From Adineta vaga (Eukaryota; Rotifera), in NCBI GenBank assembly GCA_021613535.1, contig CP075492.1, positions 14,880,001 through 14,944,000 on the forward strand: 64,000 nt of DNA. Direction: 5' to 3'. The first letter of the stretch is position 1. Every line of letters starts with the position of its first letter. The notes beneath the pieces were generated by a model. That model did not search any database. It worked only from the letters and a program-made list of their open reading frames with translations, and was not told where the DNA came from. The position numbers and the translations under genes were made by a program. Below, in pieces: positions 1 through 12,339 of this stretch.

Positions 1-3000
1 TTTCGACCAGATGAAATGGCTCGTTTAGTTCCGTCTCCTTATGATTTTACATGTAAACGAGAGGATGCAAATAATATTCGAGATCAATTAGTATCAGTAA
101 CAACTGATTCGCATAGACATATTTGGTTTTCGATGCAAACCAATCCTTTTCATTATATTTATAAAACACATTCAATGATCAATGAAGATCCAGTGCCACC
201 AACCAAAGAGTATCCAGTTTATTGTTATTTTGGTTCAATGTATTCGTATAGTACTTTTAAAATTCATAGTGAAGAACATCCTGTTCGTCATGATCTTCGA
301 GTATTAAAATGGCATGAAGAACCCGAGGCAATACGAATTACGACGACAGATAAATCAAAAGAAATCTCTATACCAATCAGATGGATTCAAAAACCAATCC
401 TTGTTAATTTAAAAGATCGACCATGTGTAGTTTTAATGTTAAAATATTCGGTTAAAATGAAAAAGAGAATTAAAATGAAAGGTAGAGAGAAGTATGAACG
501 GTAAGATTATTCTGCTGTAAAAATGAGTCGATATCAAAGCATTTTACTTTTATTTAGAGTCTGTAAATCGGATGATAATCGTTTCATGACCGTTGTATCG
601 AAAAGTTCCGATATTCTTCTCTCATTTAGTGAAATCAGTCATACATATGCCTTTATTGAAGAACTAACACGTGAAACAGATGAATATCATGATAAATTTA
701 CAGTAAATTTCGTTACACTTGAACAAAATGTTGTCAAAAAGGAAAATCAATTGTTTTACTTACCGTCATCGGCATCACATAATCAACATTATGCATTAAA
801 CATGCTTTTCTCAATGGGTTATGTTTTTCATGATAAATATTCTCAACAACTTCATGATGAATTTGTGAAATTTGATAAAGATTCATTTAATGATATGTGT
901 TATTATTTGAAGGAAAAACTCGAACTAAATCATTGTTATCGTATCAAAGGAATCTATGCTGAATTTGATGCTTATTTGAAAGAAAAACGTAAAGACGAAA
1001 AGGACTTAGAAGAACCTAAACTACCTTATTGTGTTGGTTGTATTTCCATCACTCCATTACGAATTCTTTATCAAAAAATGCAATCAACAATAGGAAATCG
1101 AGCATTACGATTGAAAACATTTGGTGGTCCAGATATGTTCTTATTGGTACATATTCGTGAAGAAGATAATGGAAAATTAAAAGATTATGATCGAACGATG
1201 AAATTCGATTAAGATCGAAAATGTTCGAAGGAATTCAAGTTGTTGGAAAAATCTATCGTCTATTCGGTACTTCAACGAGTCAATTCAAAGAAATGTCATT
1301 TTGGTTTCTTGCCAATGGAAATAGAAGCATTGAAGATGCATGGAAAGAACTGGGTGATTTTTCAGATATTAAAAATGTCGCCACTTACATCGCTCGTATT
1401 GGCCTTTATTTCTCTACGTCGAAAGACACCAAAGTAAGTTTTGGGAAAACCGACAGAATTGAATATATTCTCAATTGATCCTACTAGATTTCATTTACCT
1501 ATGTGGATGAGAAAAAATTCGCATTGAATGAGAAATTCTCTGCAACAAAAATTCCGGATATAAAAACAGCCGATGATAAATATTGTTTTACTGATGGTAT
1601 TGGAACGATGTCTTTGGGTATTGCTGGGTTAATTGCATTGAATTTAGATATTCCATTATACACAAGAGAAGATATTCCATCAGCATATCAAGTTCGTATC
1701 GCTGGTTGTAAAGGCATGTTAGCAATCCATCCTGACTCAAAACTGGACGAATATTACATAAAAGTTCGTGATTCCATGCAGAAATTTAAATCAAATGATT
1801 GGTCATTAGAAATATGTGAACATAGTAAACCAAGTAAGTTGATTCATTGAGAAATTTTTGATAAGTTTTTTCTTTTCGTTTTTAGTGGAATTAAAATTTA
1901 ATAATCAAGTTATTATGTTATTGTCAGATTTGGGAAATTCATATGATGTTTTCGAATCGTATCAAAATGCCGCAATAACTAATTTACCTCGACAAAGTGA
2001 ACATGAACAATGGAGAAAATTGAAATATTCAAGTGCAAAAGAAGATTTATTAAAAAATAAAATTCCTTTACCACTAAATGAAGGACGAAACATGTTTGGC
2101 GTTGTTGATGAAACTGGTATATTAGAATACGGTCAAGTTTTTATTCAATATAAAGATTTAGATTCAACTAATGAAAATCGATATATTGTCTTAACTGGTA
2201 GATATTTTCTAACTAAAGAACATATTTTCTGTTTGATTATATTGTATAGGTGAAGTTCTGGTAGCTAAAATGCCTTGTTTACATCCAGGTGATTTTCGTC
2301 GTTTAACGGCTGTGAATGTCCCTAAATTACAAACATGTATACGTGATTGTATTGTCTTCCCACAAAAAGGATCTCGACCACATCCAAATGAAATGTCAGG
2401 ATCCGATTTGGATGGTGATCAATATTGGGTAGGAGAATATCGAATGAAAAGAAGTTTTAGGAGAGATTCGTTTCTCTGTATAGGTCTATTGGGGAAGACG
2501 TTTGAAAATTCGACAGATGGACGATCCATTATCTTATGAAGCTGCATCACCGAAAAAAGTACCAACTATAACTCAAGATATTATTGTTGATCATATTATT
2601 GATTCATTGGGTGCTGAAAGTCAAGGTATTATTTGTGATACTCATTTAGCTATCGCCGATTTTCATCGTGAACATACGAGATTCAAAGAATGTATATATT
2701 TAGCTGAATTATTTGCACGCGCTGTCGATGCACCGAAATCAGGTGAAACTATTAATTTAGATCGAGTTTATGAATTACGAGACGAATATTGTGAAAGATA
2801 TCCATTATTTATGAAAAAATATGATCGACCTGTACGAAATTCAGACTCAACTCTCAATAAACTCTTTACGAAAGCTAGAAATAATTTTTTTTCTCAACGT
2901 GATTCCGGAATATCATTACAATCATCATCATCAGTAATGCTAAAACCTTTAAAACAACAACAACAACAACAACATCAATCGAAAGTTGATTCCACAGATA

Positions 3001-4586
3001 GAGAATTTCAACAATGGCTTGTCTCACATAGTACTCGAATATCAGATGATAAGAATAGTAGTACAACACCAAAACCACAAACAACAACCGAACTTACTCA
3101 GAACTCGGAATCAACTAGTGCTGCATCTGGAAAAACAAAGAAAAAAACGGAATTAGTAGAAGTATCTTCAAGCAAAGGACCAAGCGTATCTGTCGATTTT
3201 CAATCTGCAGAATTATTACCTACTGCATCTGATAAACCAATTAAAAAACCAAGAGTAAAAAAAGAACCAGAAGAAGGAAGGCGAAATTCAATTGATTCAC
3301 AAACATCAGAAATATGTTTAGATCAAGCAGCAGGAAGTGCACCAGCTCAAAAAACAAAACTAGCATCTTCAACTAAAACAAACCAAGCAAGTAAAGTTGA
3401 TCCTTCTACTTTGGGAGGTGTTTCTCTTAACTTCCAATCAACAGAAGATAAAACAGCGACTACGAAAACCAAAAAACCGAAAGAAACATCAGACGCATTT
3501 GGTACTCCAATAAAACTCATAAATTCTGCTGCATCATCTACCAATTCAGAAGTTTCATCAAATCTCTCCTCTCTATCCGACAAGCCGACGAATCGAAATC
3601 TGATTTTCAATGGTATGAAAACAACAACCAATCGATTAAAATGGAATTCGTCAAAAAACGATTATTTCATTGTTGATCTAGATAATAAAGATTCTCATGA
3701 AAATAATTCGACTGAGAAGGTTGTTTCATCGATACTAGGTTTTGGCAAAACATCTTCATTTCCTCCGGATTCTCAACTCACATTGGTTATCTCATGGGGT
3801 CAACTTTTTCTCAAAATCTCTCCAGCTGTTGGGGATACAAAACCAAAGAATATCAAAGAACTTAATGTACTTATTAATGAAATGGATCGTGTTGAATACA
3901 TCTTCGAAGAATGTGACGTTAAAGAGATTACAAAAGAACGTGTAAGTAACTAACATGAATAGCTCAGTCATATGAAACACAAAATTCTTTCGCAGGATCC
4001 ATCGGAAAAATCAAGAACAGAATATGTTCTTGTTTGTAATTGTCGAGACATTTCATCGAACGATATTTCATTAATATTTGATGAGAAGAAGAAATTGAAA
4101 AGATTTGTCTACGATTCAACGTCATGGATTTGTGCTGTGAGACGTGGTGAACCATATCAAGATAGTTTTTATAAGATTAATCATACAACAATGGAAATCG
4201 ATTCTAAAAATGAATTATTTTCTTCATATATAAATTCAATATTTAAAAATTCAAATGAAATCGAACTTCTTACTGGAATTAGTCCAAAATTGACGATTGT
4301 ATATAAACTATTGAAACCGACTGTACAGATAATTTCATTGAAACGAATGGTTCGTTTTGCATTTGAGCAATTAGAACAACGAAAATTGTTGTCTCATCAA
4401 TTTAATACGTTAAAGAATCTTGAATATTCTTTCTATCAAGTAACAGATATTCCTACGGAGAAAGTCGATGGAAAAATTCAAGAACGTAAAACTCTTGAAT
4501 TTCATGCAACACAATTTCAAATTGCGAAAAAACACGAACAAGATTTAGAACAATTGGTGAAACTAGCAGAAACATTTTTTGACTGA
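1..4586 (+). CDS. RNA-dependent RNA polymerase, eukaryotic RNAi type (5'-truncated, multi-exon)
   Basis: Cell-encoded RdRP of the QDE-1/EGO-1/RDR class, which makes dsRNA or secondary small RNAs in RNA silencing. The gene enters from the left edge, so its N-terminus is missing. The catalytic loop SGSDLDGDQYW is at about 2396-2428; DLDGD (2405-2419) supplies the metal-binding aspartates. Upstream blocks also fit the family: FTDGIGTMS near 1590, QVRIAGCKGML near 1690, and a KIYRLFGTSTSQFKEMSFWF block near 1250. Clear introns are 1438-1491, about 1835-1886, about 2196-2250, 2429-2483 and 3942-3995. Downstream lies a long low-complexity Ser/Thr/Lys linker with poly-Gln (about 2950-3700), then a C-terminal block to the stop at 4584. 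Oddities: a one-base frame change near 1200-1220, too short to be an intron, and an in-frame TAA at 502-504 that either lies in an unresolved intron or is a second break. The gene may therefore be decaying or carry consensus errors. Family assignment is secure. Confidence 0.88.
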
Positions 4587-4912
4587 TATACTACCGAAGT
4601 TATAACTAGTTGTGTTTATGTTTTTACTATATGAAAATAAATTTGAATGATTCGAGATTGTTTCTATAATTACATTAGAATTAATGAGGTATGAACAAAA
4701 TGAAATCCTTTCTTCGTTGCATGTTAAATAAAACAGTGTGAAAAGAACATTATATTAACTTCTCCGTTGCGTGTTATATTGATTAGTTATTTTAAAAAAA
4801 TGATCGAGTTTCTATATTCCAAACGATCTTGAGAGAAGAAAAGAATTGTGATAATCATATTCAGATTCTTAAAGAGAAAAATCGTTTTTTTTTGTCGAAG
4901 CTGTTAGGATAA
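4587..4912. other. Intergenic, RdRP to SK channel
   Basis: About 330 AT-rich bases between two genes on the same strand. The first part should hold the 3' UTR of the RdRP and the rest the promoter and 5' UTR of the channel gene. I see no ORF, RNA gene or repeat in it. Confidence 0.6.
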
Positions 4913-6447
4913 ATGACAGCAACTGATTTTGTTGGATCGCTTCCGATGTTTCAGAAGAATAACAAGATGAATTGTGATGAAGAAAAAGGATTAACATCAG
5001 AAACAAGAATGATTAAACACCATTTGATTCAACGTAAAGAACTTCATTTTCGATGTCGTCAAGTGAACGATTTTATGTGTATTATTGCTTTAGCTGGTCT
5101 TTTATTAATGATTATTGATACAGAATTACGATTAAATGAAACTAATTCAAAGATTTTAATCTTTATTCGTCCATCTATTAGTATCCTAACTATTTTATTG
5201 GTTGGTTTAATTTTCTACTATCATGCATTGGACATTCGTCTCTATACGATCAATAATCATATTGCAGATTGGCGGGTGACAATTGATTTTCGTGCTATTC
5301 TCCTGATTATATGTGAAATTCTTGTTTGTTCTATTCATCCACTTCCTTTCTATGACAAACCATTATCGAAAGATTCAGCTTGGCTTAAGATATTTCTTAC
5401 ATTTCCTAGTAAGTGTTCAAACTATAACTTAATTTCTTTATTTAATCAGACATTCCCTTTTCTGATCAATAGTGTTTGGACGTCTGTATTTAATCGCTCG
5501 TGGTGTAACATTACACTCACAATTAGTTAATACTGCTTCATCTAGAACAATCGGTTATCTCAATCGAGTACCAGTTACCATCTCATTTATTCTTCGAGCA
5601 TTTCTACAAATATATCCTGGTAGTTTTTGGACTAGTGTATTGATATTGTTACTATTTATTTCTACTTGGTTAATACGTACTTGTGAAAAAGGAATGTGGT
5701 TACCAATACAATCATCATCAACGGAAATAAATTCATCTTTAGGAATATTCAGTAATGCCATGTGGTTTACAATTGTTACATTTACGACCGTTGGTTAGTT
5801 TTCTCTTCTTTGAATTAATGATGAAACTTCTTTCTACATACTGAGAAATTGTTTATTTAGGATATGGTGATCTAGTTCCTCAAACCTACTGTGGTCAAGG
5901 TACACTTAGAAAAATGATTCTCTATGGAATATTTGAAATATTTCTTTGTTTAGGTGTTTCTATTATGATTGCTTTTGTTGGTGTGTTTGCATCGGCTGTT
6001 CTTATTGCTGTGTTTACAAACAAGATATCTTTGAATCGATCAGAACAAGTTGTACTTGATTTTGTTGCTCGTATTAATCGAGCTCGAGCTTATCGAAAGA
6101 AAACAATGGAAATCATTCAATATTCTGTTCGAGCTTGGTTTCTCAAACGACATGGTCATCATTATCGAGCATTATTTAATTCTCTCTATCGATTACATAC
6201 AGCTATGCGTCAGGCACGTCGTATCAAACAAGAACAAAGAAATGCAACTAATAGTACAGAATCAGTAATGACAACACTTTCTGATATACGTGATGAACAA
6301 CAAACAAGTGAAAAATCTTTGAACAAAATTAAACAACAAATTACTCAAGTAGAAGAAAAATTACTTGGATTAGAAAATAAATTAAATACTGTAGTGAACA
6401 TTTTAACACATACTGTTTCTGAAAGACAACAACATAGTTGGTTGTAA
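4913..6447 (+). CDS. Small-conductance Ca2+-activated K+ channel (SK/KCNN-like)
   Basis: Plasma-membrane potassium channel subunit opened by calmodulin-bound calcium. Three exons, 4913-5408, 5473-5793 and 5861-6447, join in frame to 467 residues. After N-terminal membrane segments, exon 2 opens with MFGRLYLIAR (S4 region of SK channels), followed by LHSQLVNTASSRTIGYLN, close to the SK S4-S5 linker. The selectivity filter TTVGYGD spans the exon 2/3 junction and is followed by LVPQTYCGQG, the SK-type outer pore sequence. After S6 comes a basic calmodulin-binding-like region (RINRARAYRKKTMEIIQYSV onward, about 6070-6240), then a heptad-like coiled coil (about 6300-6410) as in SK channels. The length is shorter than vertebrate SK proteins, mostly in the N-terminus. 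The ATG at 4913 is the first of the open frame. I infer function from motif order only. Confidence 0.9.
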
Positions 6448-6885
6448 TTTTGCAAACATTCTTCTTCCTCCATACTTTTACTATTTCCATTAACGTTAAT
6501 ATTACGATTCTGTTGTAGTATAATATAGCTTGTCCTCTTCTTTTCTTAAGTGTTCCTCTTCTCCTGTCCAAACACATTATCCATTCAATAATGTATGTAT
6601 ATATAGCAGAGAATTTTTCTTATGTTTCTATCTTGATATGCTCGTCTAGTTCTTCTAACTTTCTACATGAAGTATTTTGTTATTCTAGTAGTATTACGCC
6701 ACGGATTAATCTTTCTCGTGTATACGCATTTTTTTTTCTTCCTTTGTCCTGTTATTGTATCTATTTGTTTCTCTATCTTTCGACATATTTCTTTTTCTCG
6801 TATATTAACAAGACATAGAATATTGACCATTTATTGTAAAATTTCAAACAATTTCCTCTAAATGTTGCAAAATTAGACGACTATA
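6448..6885. other. Intergenic, T-rich
   Basis: A pyrimidine-rich, AT-rich spacer of about 440 bases between the channel and the GPCR. The short ORFs in it are low-complexity Ser/Phe/Tyr-rich translations of T-rich DNA. No gene or repeat is supported. Confidence 0.55.
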
Positions 6886-8130
6886 ATGAATTGGTTTACA
6901 TATCTCATTGGTCTCTGTTTCTTCCTATTAACTCTGTTTACTATCGCTGGTAATATACTTATTATTTTTGTTATTATTCGTGAATCTTCATTACATACAT
7001 CGAAATATTATTATATTGCATCATTGGCATTTGCTGATCTTCTCGTTGGTTTGATCGTTATGCCTTTTTCTTCTATATTCATCTTGATTGATGACGAATT
7101 TTGGTTGTTTTCATCGTATCTAAGAATTCTCTGTGATTTCTGGCATGCGATCGATATTTTTGCATCAACAGCGTCTATTCTTGGACTATGTACAGTTGGA
7201 ATCGATCGATATGTGGTAATTAAAAAGCCTATTCAATATCCAAATTCATTCATATCAAAACGATGGCATCATATGTTATCATTCATTTGGATATGTTCAG
7301 CATTGATCGCATTTCCAGCGATCCTCTATTGGGGAACAAAGCAGCCTGTTTCACGTATGTTTAACGAAATCCGAAATTTTGAAAAGACAAAACAACTTTT
7401 AAAATGTAATTTAGATAATTCAATAATATCAAATGATACATTAATAGTGTCATCATCACTACTTGAACAATGTGACATACCAAACAATGCATACTACGTC
7501 TTATTTTCATCTATGGCTTCATTTTATTTACCATTAGTATTAATGATCTATGTTTATATTCAAATATATTTAGCAGCGAAAGATCAAACGTTTGCACTCC
7601 ATTTTGGTTACAAACAGCATCATCATCATCATCATCATCATCGAATCGAAAATACTAAAATGAAGCAAACTATGATAATAGATAAAAAGTCTTCGATTAG
7701 AAGATCAGATCTCTCGTTATCAGAGAATCAATTATCAAATGATTCAATTATGCTTCGTATTCATCATGGTACTTATCGAAAACCGATACTCGAACTTGAT
7801 ATGCAAAATACTATTCATAAGACTAATTCACAGAACTTTTGGCGAACTTTATCAAATACTCAAAAAGCAACAAGATTCGTCGGTATAGTCATGGGTACAT
7901 TTCTTCTTTGTTGGTTACCCTACTTCGTCTATCTAGTACTGAGTGGTGTTTTTGGTATACGTTTGAAAGATGATCACCATCATGAAGTGTTATACACTAT
8001 TCTATCATGGTTGGGCTATTCAAATTCTGCTTTAGATATTATAGTTTATGTTTCAACGTCGACAGAATTACGAACGATCATTATGCAATTATTTCATGAT
8101 TCCAATCGTAACAATCAAATGACGTCGTAA
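6886..8130 (+). CDS. Rhodopsin-class GPCR, biogenic-amine-receptor-like
   Basis: Single-exon 414-residue seven-transmembrane receptor. TM1 begins at the N-terminus (FTYLIGLCFFLLTLFTIAGN with the TM1 Asn). TM2 has LAFADLLVGLIVMP. TM3 has AIDIFASTASILGLCTVGID, placing an Asp at the amine-binding position, then DRY. TM5 reads YVLFSSMASFYLPLVLMIYV with serines where aminergic receptors bind catechols. TM6 keeps CWLP. Cytoplasmic loop 3 is long and holds a run of eight histidines encoded by a CAT repeat (about 7618-7642). TM7 is odd: WLGYSNSALDIIVY stands where WLGYxNSxLNPxIY is normal, so Asn-Pro of NPxxY has become Asp-Ile. Ligand class (dopamine/octopamine/trace-amine-like) is inferred; the exact ligand cannot be called. 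The gene converges on the dynamin gene, with stops 86 bp apart. Confidence 0.87.
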   Translation: MNWFTYLIGLCFFLLTLFTIAGNILIIFVIIRESSLHTSKYYYIASLAFADLLVGLIVMPFSSIFILIDDEFWLFSSYLRILCDFWHAIDIFASTASILGLCTVGIDRYVVIKKPIQYPNSFISKRWHHMLSFIWICSALIAFPAILYWGTKQPVSRMFNEIRNFEKTKQLLKCNLDNSIISNDTLIVSSSLLEQCDIPNNAYYVLFSSMASFYLPLVLMIYVYIQIYLAAKDQTFALHFGYKQHHHHHHHHRIENTKMKQTMIIDKKSSIRRSDLSLSENQLSNDSIMLRIHHGTYRKPILELDMQNTIHKTNSQNFWRTLSNTQKATRFVGIVMGTFLLCWLPYFVYLVLSGVFGIRLKDDHHHEVLYTILSWLGYSNSALDIIVYVSTSTELRTIIMQLFHDSNRNNQMTS

Positions 8131-8215
8131 GAAATATGTTCATCTTGTTTTCTGTAAATTTTATTTGAATATAAATTAAACTTAGAACGAGAAAAAGAAA
8201 AGTTTGTTGAGCGCT

Positions 8216-10860
8216 TTATTTGAAAAGTGTTTTAATAATTAGTGTTGTTAAATCATTTAGACCATTTAATTCTTTGGCTATTTTTTCAATTTCTTCTGCA
8301 AGTGATGACTGTCCTTGTTTTTGATTATGCGCTATATTTGATGCGACTATTGGTGCAATATAAATTAATTCTTTGATCGCATCATGTTTAACAGGTAAAT
8401 CTAAATGTGAATAGCGAAGTGTTGCCATTATAATTGGACGAGCAACACGAAGAATTAATGCATGAGTTTCATTTAAACATTTTTCTAAGGTTAATTTTGG
8501 TCGATAAAGATCTTTCAAATGTGGACAAACTGCATTGAGAATATCTTCGAATCCACAAACATAATGATGATATAAATATTCAGCAAGAACATTCGACGTT
8601 TCATCAATAACTTTTTCTAATTCAAAACTTAATCTTTCTCGTTCTTGATTATCAGTTGGATGAACATTTAATTGTAGTTTTGAATATCCATATGTTTCTA
8701 ACATAATTTGTTCAATAGGATGAGTTGATTTAAGAAAATCATGTGTACGATCAAGAAAGGAATTATGAAAATGTTCTTTGACTTTTTCGGCAAATAATGC
8801 ACGTTCTTTCGTAATAATCTTTCCATGCCATGAATTTGCTTGAGCAAAAGCAGGTTTGAAGATTTTTTCATCATAAACACGATCCCAACTTTCAATTTTT
8901 TGTTGTTTGATATAATCATCAATTGACATATCAGCAAGATTTGCTGGTAAAAGTTGTTTTTCATGTATTTGATCAATACGTTCACTAACTGGTCGAACTA
9001 ATCGCATTCTTCCGATGTCAATTAATTGTTTCAAATGTGTCTTAGGTAATTCAAATTCAATAAAACGATTTAAAGCTTCTTTACTTCTTTCAAATCCATC
9101 ATTTAAACCGTCGCCAAAGTTTCTTATTTTCGAATCAATAATACGATATTCTTCACAATTTCGATCTAACAATTGTAAACGTGAACAAGTAACAAAGATA
9201 TGTTCAGGTTGAAAGCCTTTATCAATTAATTCATTATAAGAATTTCGATAATGTTCTTTAAAATTATCTGAAGTTTGACAAAGATCTAATTTCGTAATAA
9301 TACCAAAAGCACGTTGCATTGCTTCGAAATGATTTTGACGAATTTCATTTAAAAGTTGAATTTGTGGTTGAGTGAGACTTGGATTTTGACCACTGGTAAG
9401 AAAAAGAAATGCATCTGCATTTTTAACTGCTTCTAAACCTGCATCACGATGTTCTTTAATTGGAGAATCAAAACCAGGTACATCAAGAAGTTCATAGTTT
9501 CTTCCTAGAAAGAGAATAAAACTTTAGAATTTCTATCAATTCATGATCTATGCATTACCTGGAAGTCGATCGGTATAAATGGCAATTTCTTTGATAATAT
9601 TAACATATAATTCTCCGGTGATATATTCATGTAATTTTTGATGAATAGTTGTTCGTTCTCGGGTAATATCATTCAAATTATTAATACGAAATTGTTCTTC
9701 AGGAAATTTCGTTCGTAATCTGTCATGTAATTCAGATACTTGAGTTTTACGAGCTTGTAATTGGTCTTCAGTTTCATCGGTTTTTTTCGGCATTTTATCA
9801 TGAAATACACGAAATTCTTGATCATCATAGAATTTCACTGTTGCATATAATTGTTGATCACCATCTTGAATTGGTGGTTTAAGTACGGTTCGTACTTGTG
9901 TACATCGTTCACTTGCAGCAGGTAAAAGTTCATAGCCAAGAAGTGCATTGATAAATGTTGATTTACCCGCTTTTTCTAAGCCGAGAATACAAATTGTATG
10001 CGATGGTTTGTTATTCAATTGTTTTAATTTCGAAAGATTGTTTTCAATTTCATTGATATAATTATCACTTCGAATAACACCACTTTTGATTTTTCGATCA
10101 ACATATTCTAAACAACGTAAGATTTTCGAATATTCCGAAGCAATTGAATTGAATTTTTCTTTCATTTCATCTGTTGTGATTTGATCAACATTTCGTAAGA
10201 AATTATTTAAGTCTTCAAATGCTTCGCGTGATAATGTTGTATCAAGTGCTGTCTGTAATTGTTTATACGCAGCATAAATGTCTCGTACATGATTATTATT
10301 ATCGTATTGAATATTAGATAATTCTTCTTTTTGCCATTTATCACTTAAACGATGTTTAAAGGAATCACGTTGTTGATAAAATTCACCGAGAAGTTGTTGA
10401 ATCCAACGATCAACTATAATTTTAAGGAAAGGAACAGGTAATGAATAGAGAAAATCGTTCATTACGTACCAAGATGTAACATCTCTAAAGGTTCGATGGC
10501 GTAATTTGCAATTATGTGAACAACTTCTGCTTTATCATCAACAATTTGCTTTGTTGCTGTGTCGGCTGACTCGGCTCCTCGTTCATAGGGTGCTTGCAAT
10601 GCTGGTGATGGTAGTATAGAATCAGAATTAGCTGTTTTTGGATAAGATTTTGTTGTCGTTGGAAATGTGTGTGTATTGGACGGACGCCAGAAATTCGATG
10701 AGTTGTTTGTGCCATTTGGTTCTGTTACTCCAACACCAGTTGATGATACAGGTGAAGATATGTTTTCCTTACTGTTCGATAACGAAGGAGAAGCTCCATT
10801 TTGATTTGAAGATGAACCATTTTCTACTCGAAATTTATTTGGTTTAAATAAATTACTCAT
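8216..10860 (-). CDS. Dynamin-superfamily large GTPase
   Basis: Large GTPase expected to remodel or tether membranes. Three exons on the minus strand, 10860-10470, 10413-9559 and 9504-8216, join in frame to 844 residues; both introns (56 and 54 nt) are phase 1. What looks like a TAATG stop/start overlap near 10462 is explained by a GTACGT donor at 10469 and a TAG acceptor at 10414. Residues 1-130 are a Ser/Asn/Thr-rich N-terminus, probably disordered. The G domain starts with P-loop GLEKAGKSTF, then DVPGFDSP (G3) and TKLD (G4). A long helical region fills the remaining half. I see no PH or proline-rich C-terminal domain, so it is not classical dynamin; it resembles the bacterial-dynamin/EHD/mitofusin-like breadth of the superfamily. 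Membrane target is unknown. Confidence 0.85.
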
Positions 10861-11492
10861 ATTTAGTCTGAAAAATAATGTACGTCTGGTGATATTGCTC
10901 TTTTCTTTCTAGTGGCGTAAAATTGTGGTTGTTATTGTCGTATGTTTTGTTCGTTCTTTTATAGATTTATTGGCAACAAGAGTTGCTTTTTTTCTGGAAA
11001 AAACCCACAGAACAGATGAATTTATCGGTGTTTTTTGTCAAGCTTATGCGTCACCAAATTCAGATTGAAAGTTTTCTTTTCTCTTTAAAATTCATGATTT
11101 ACTTTAATCCGTATATTTGAGTCACAAACGAATGAAGGTGATTCAATAAATTACAGATTACTCATATTTCTCCTCCGAACCGCATTCTTCAATGAGATAA
11201 CTTTATTTTGAAAAGTTTTTACCATTTTATTCGCTTCATTCAGTACGATGATGAAGAGTAAAGTTTTGTTGACGTTTGTATAGGATATGAATCAAACATA
11301 GAGGTAAGAGTGTATACTCGAACAAATACTAACTGTCTCAAATCTCAATTATGGTGCACACAGGAAAGATAATATATACGATTTTCTATAATTATTCCAA
11401 TTATAAACATATAACTAGATATTTCGATTAGAACAAATGAAAAACTATATTAGTTCGTTTATTATTTTTTAATGTTAAACATAATACTATAT
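10861..11492. other. Intergenic
   Basis: About 630 AT-rich bases between two minus-strand genes. The left part is presumably the promoter and 5' UTR of the dynamin-like gene, the right part the 3' UTR of the next gene. No further gene, repeat or RNA is visible. Confidence 0.55.
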
Positions 11493-11945
11493 TCATGAGC
11501 TTTTTTGTTTTGTATTACCAGTTGCAATAACAACTGGATCTTGCTGGTCATTTAATACATTTTCTCGTCCACGAAACATCGCCGATATATCATTTAGACC
11601 TTCTTCCGCTGGATCAACCAATATTACGCCTGGAAAAGAATTTACAGAAACATACGAACTTCTACGATTTTCATAATCATATTTGTAGACAGTTGCATCA
11701 CCATATGATGATCCAGGAATGATAGTAACGTCTTCCAAACTTTCTTTAGCTCTATCGATTAATTTATCTACTGGCGTTTCTTCATTATTTTCCATTGTCT
11801 GAACAAACAGTGAACCACGACGAAATAAAACCCATTCTGCATGACGACCATCATGTTCATGTATTAAATGTTCGGCAGCTTTAGTAAAAAACGTACTAGA
11901 TTGGTCTTCTTCTGCTTCAGTATTCATTGTGTTGAAATTTGCCAA
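11493..11945 (-). CDS. Unrecognised acidic 150-residue protein
   Basis: An intact single-exon ORF of 150 residues with even composition and no low-complexity filler, so I think it is real. It is acidic and soluble: no signal peptide and no membrane segment. It begins MANFNTMNTEAEEDQSS, contains WVLFRRGSLFVQTM and VTIIPGSSYGDATVYKYDYE, and ends in a short Lys/Ser tail. I do not recognise a domain. A second in-frame Met (residue 7) could be the true start. No partner can be inferred from its neighbours, which are a dynamin-like gene and an arrestin pseudogene. Confidence 0.6.
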   Translation of the reverse strand: MANFNTMNTEAEEDQSSTFFTKAAEHLIHEHDGRHAEWVLFRRGSLFVQTMENNEETPVDKLIDRAKESLEDVTIIPGSSYGDATVYKYDYENRRSSYVSVNSFPGVILVDPAEEGLNDISAMFRGRENVLNDQQDPVVIATGNTKQKSS

Positions 11946-12339
11946 ATTATTTTGAAAAGAAAATATAACAAAAATTATATGAGATAAGAGGTTTTTTTTA
12001 TTAATACAATCTATGTGATCAAGTGTTTAATAAGATAAAATAAATGACAAAAACAATCTTTCGAAACGTTTGAGTAATATATAGTGAGTCAATGCGCACG
12101 TGAGAAATGAGGCCTATCATTGAGTAATTAGATAAAATTCAACAAATGGAAAGATAAACCATTTTTACATCAATAGGTATTAATTGAATTTTTTGTAATT
12201 AAAGCCAAATTCAATGACAAAAACCAGTTATCAGAAGATGTATATAAAACTAGCGCCCTCTATAATATTCTTCTGTCTAGACCTCAGAAGTCATGTGATT
12301 TATGAAGTTCGTATATAGTGAAAAAAAGTGAGATACACA

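Noticed and set aside
10455-10475. TAATG stop/start overlap in the dynamin-like gene, like translational reinitiation
   Set aside because: A GTACGT donor at 10469 and TAG acceptor at 10414 define a 56-nt phase-1 intron that joins both frames perfectly.
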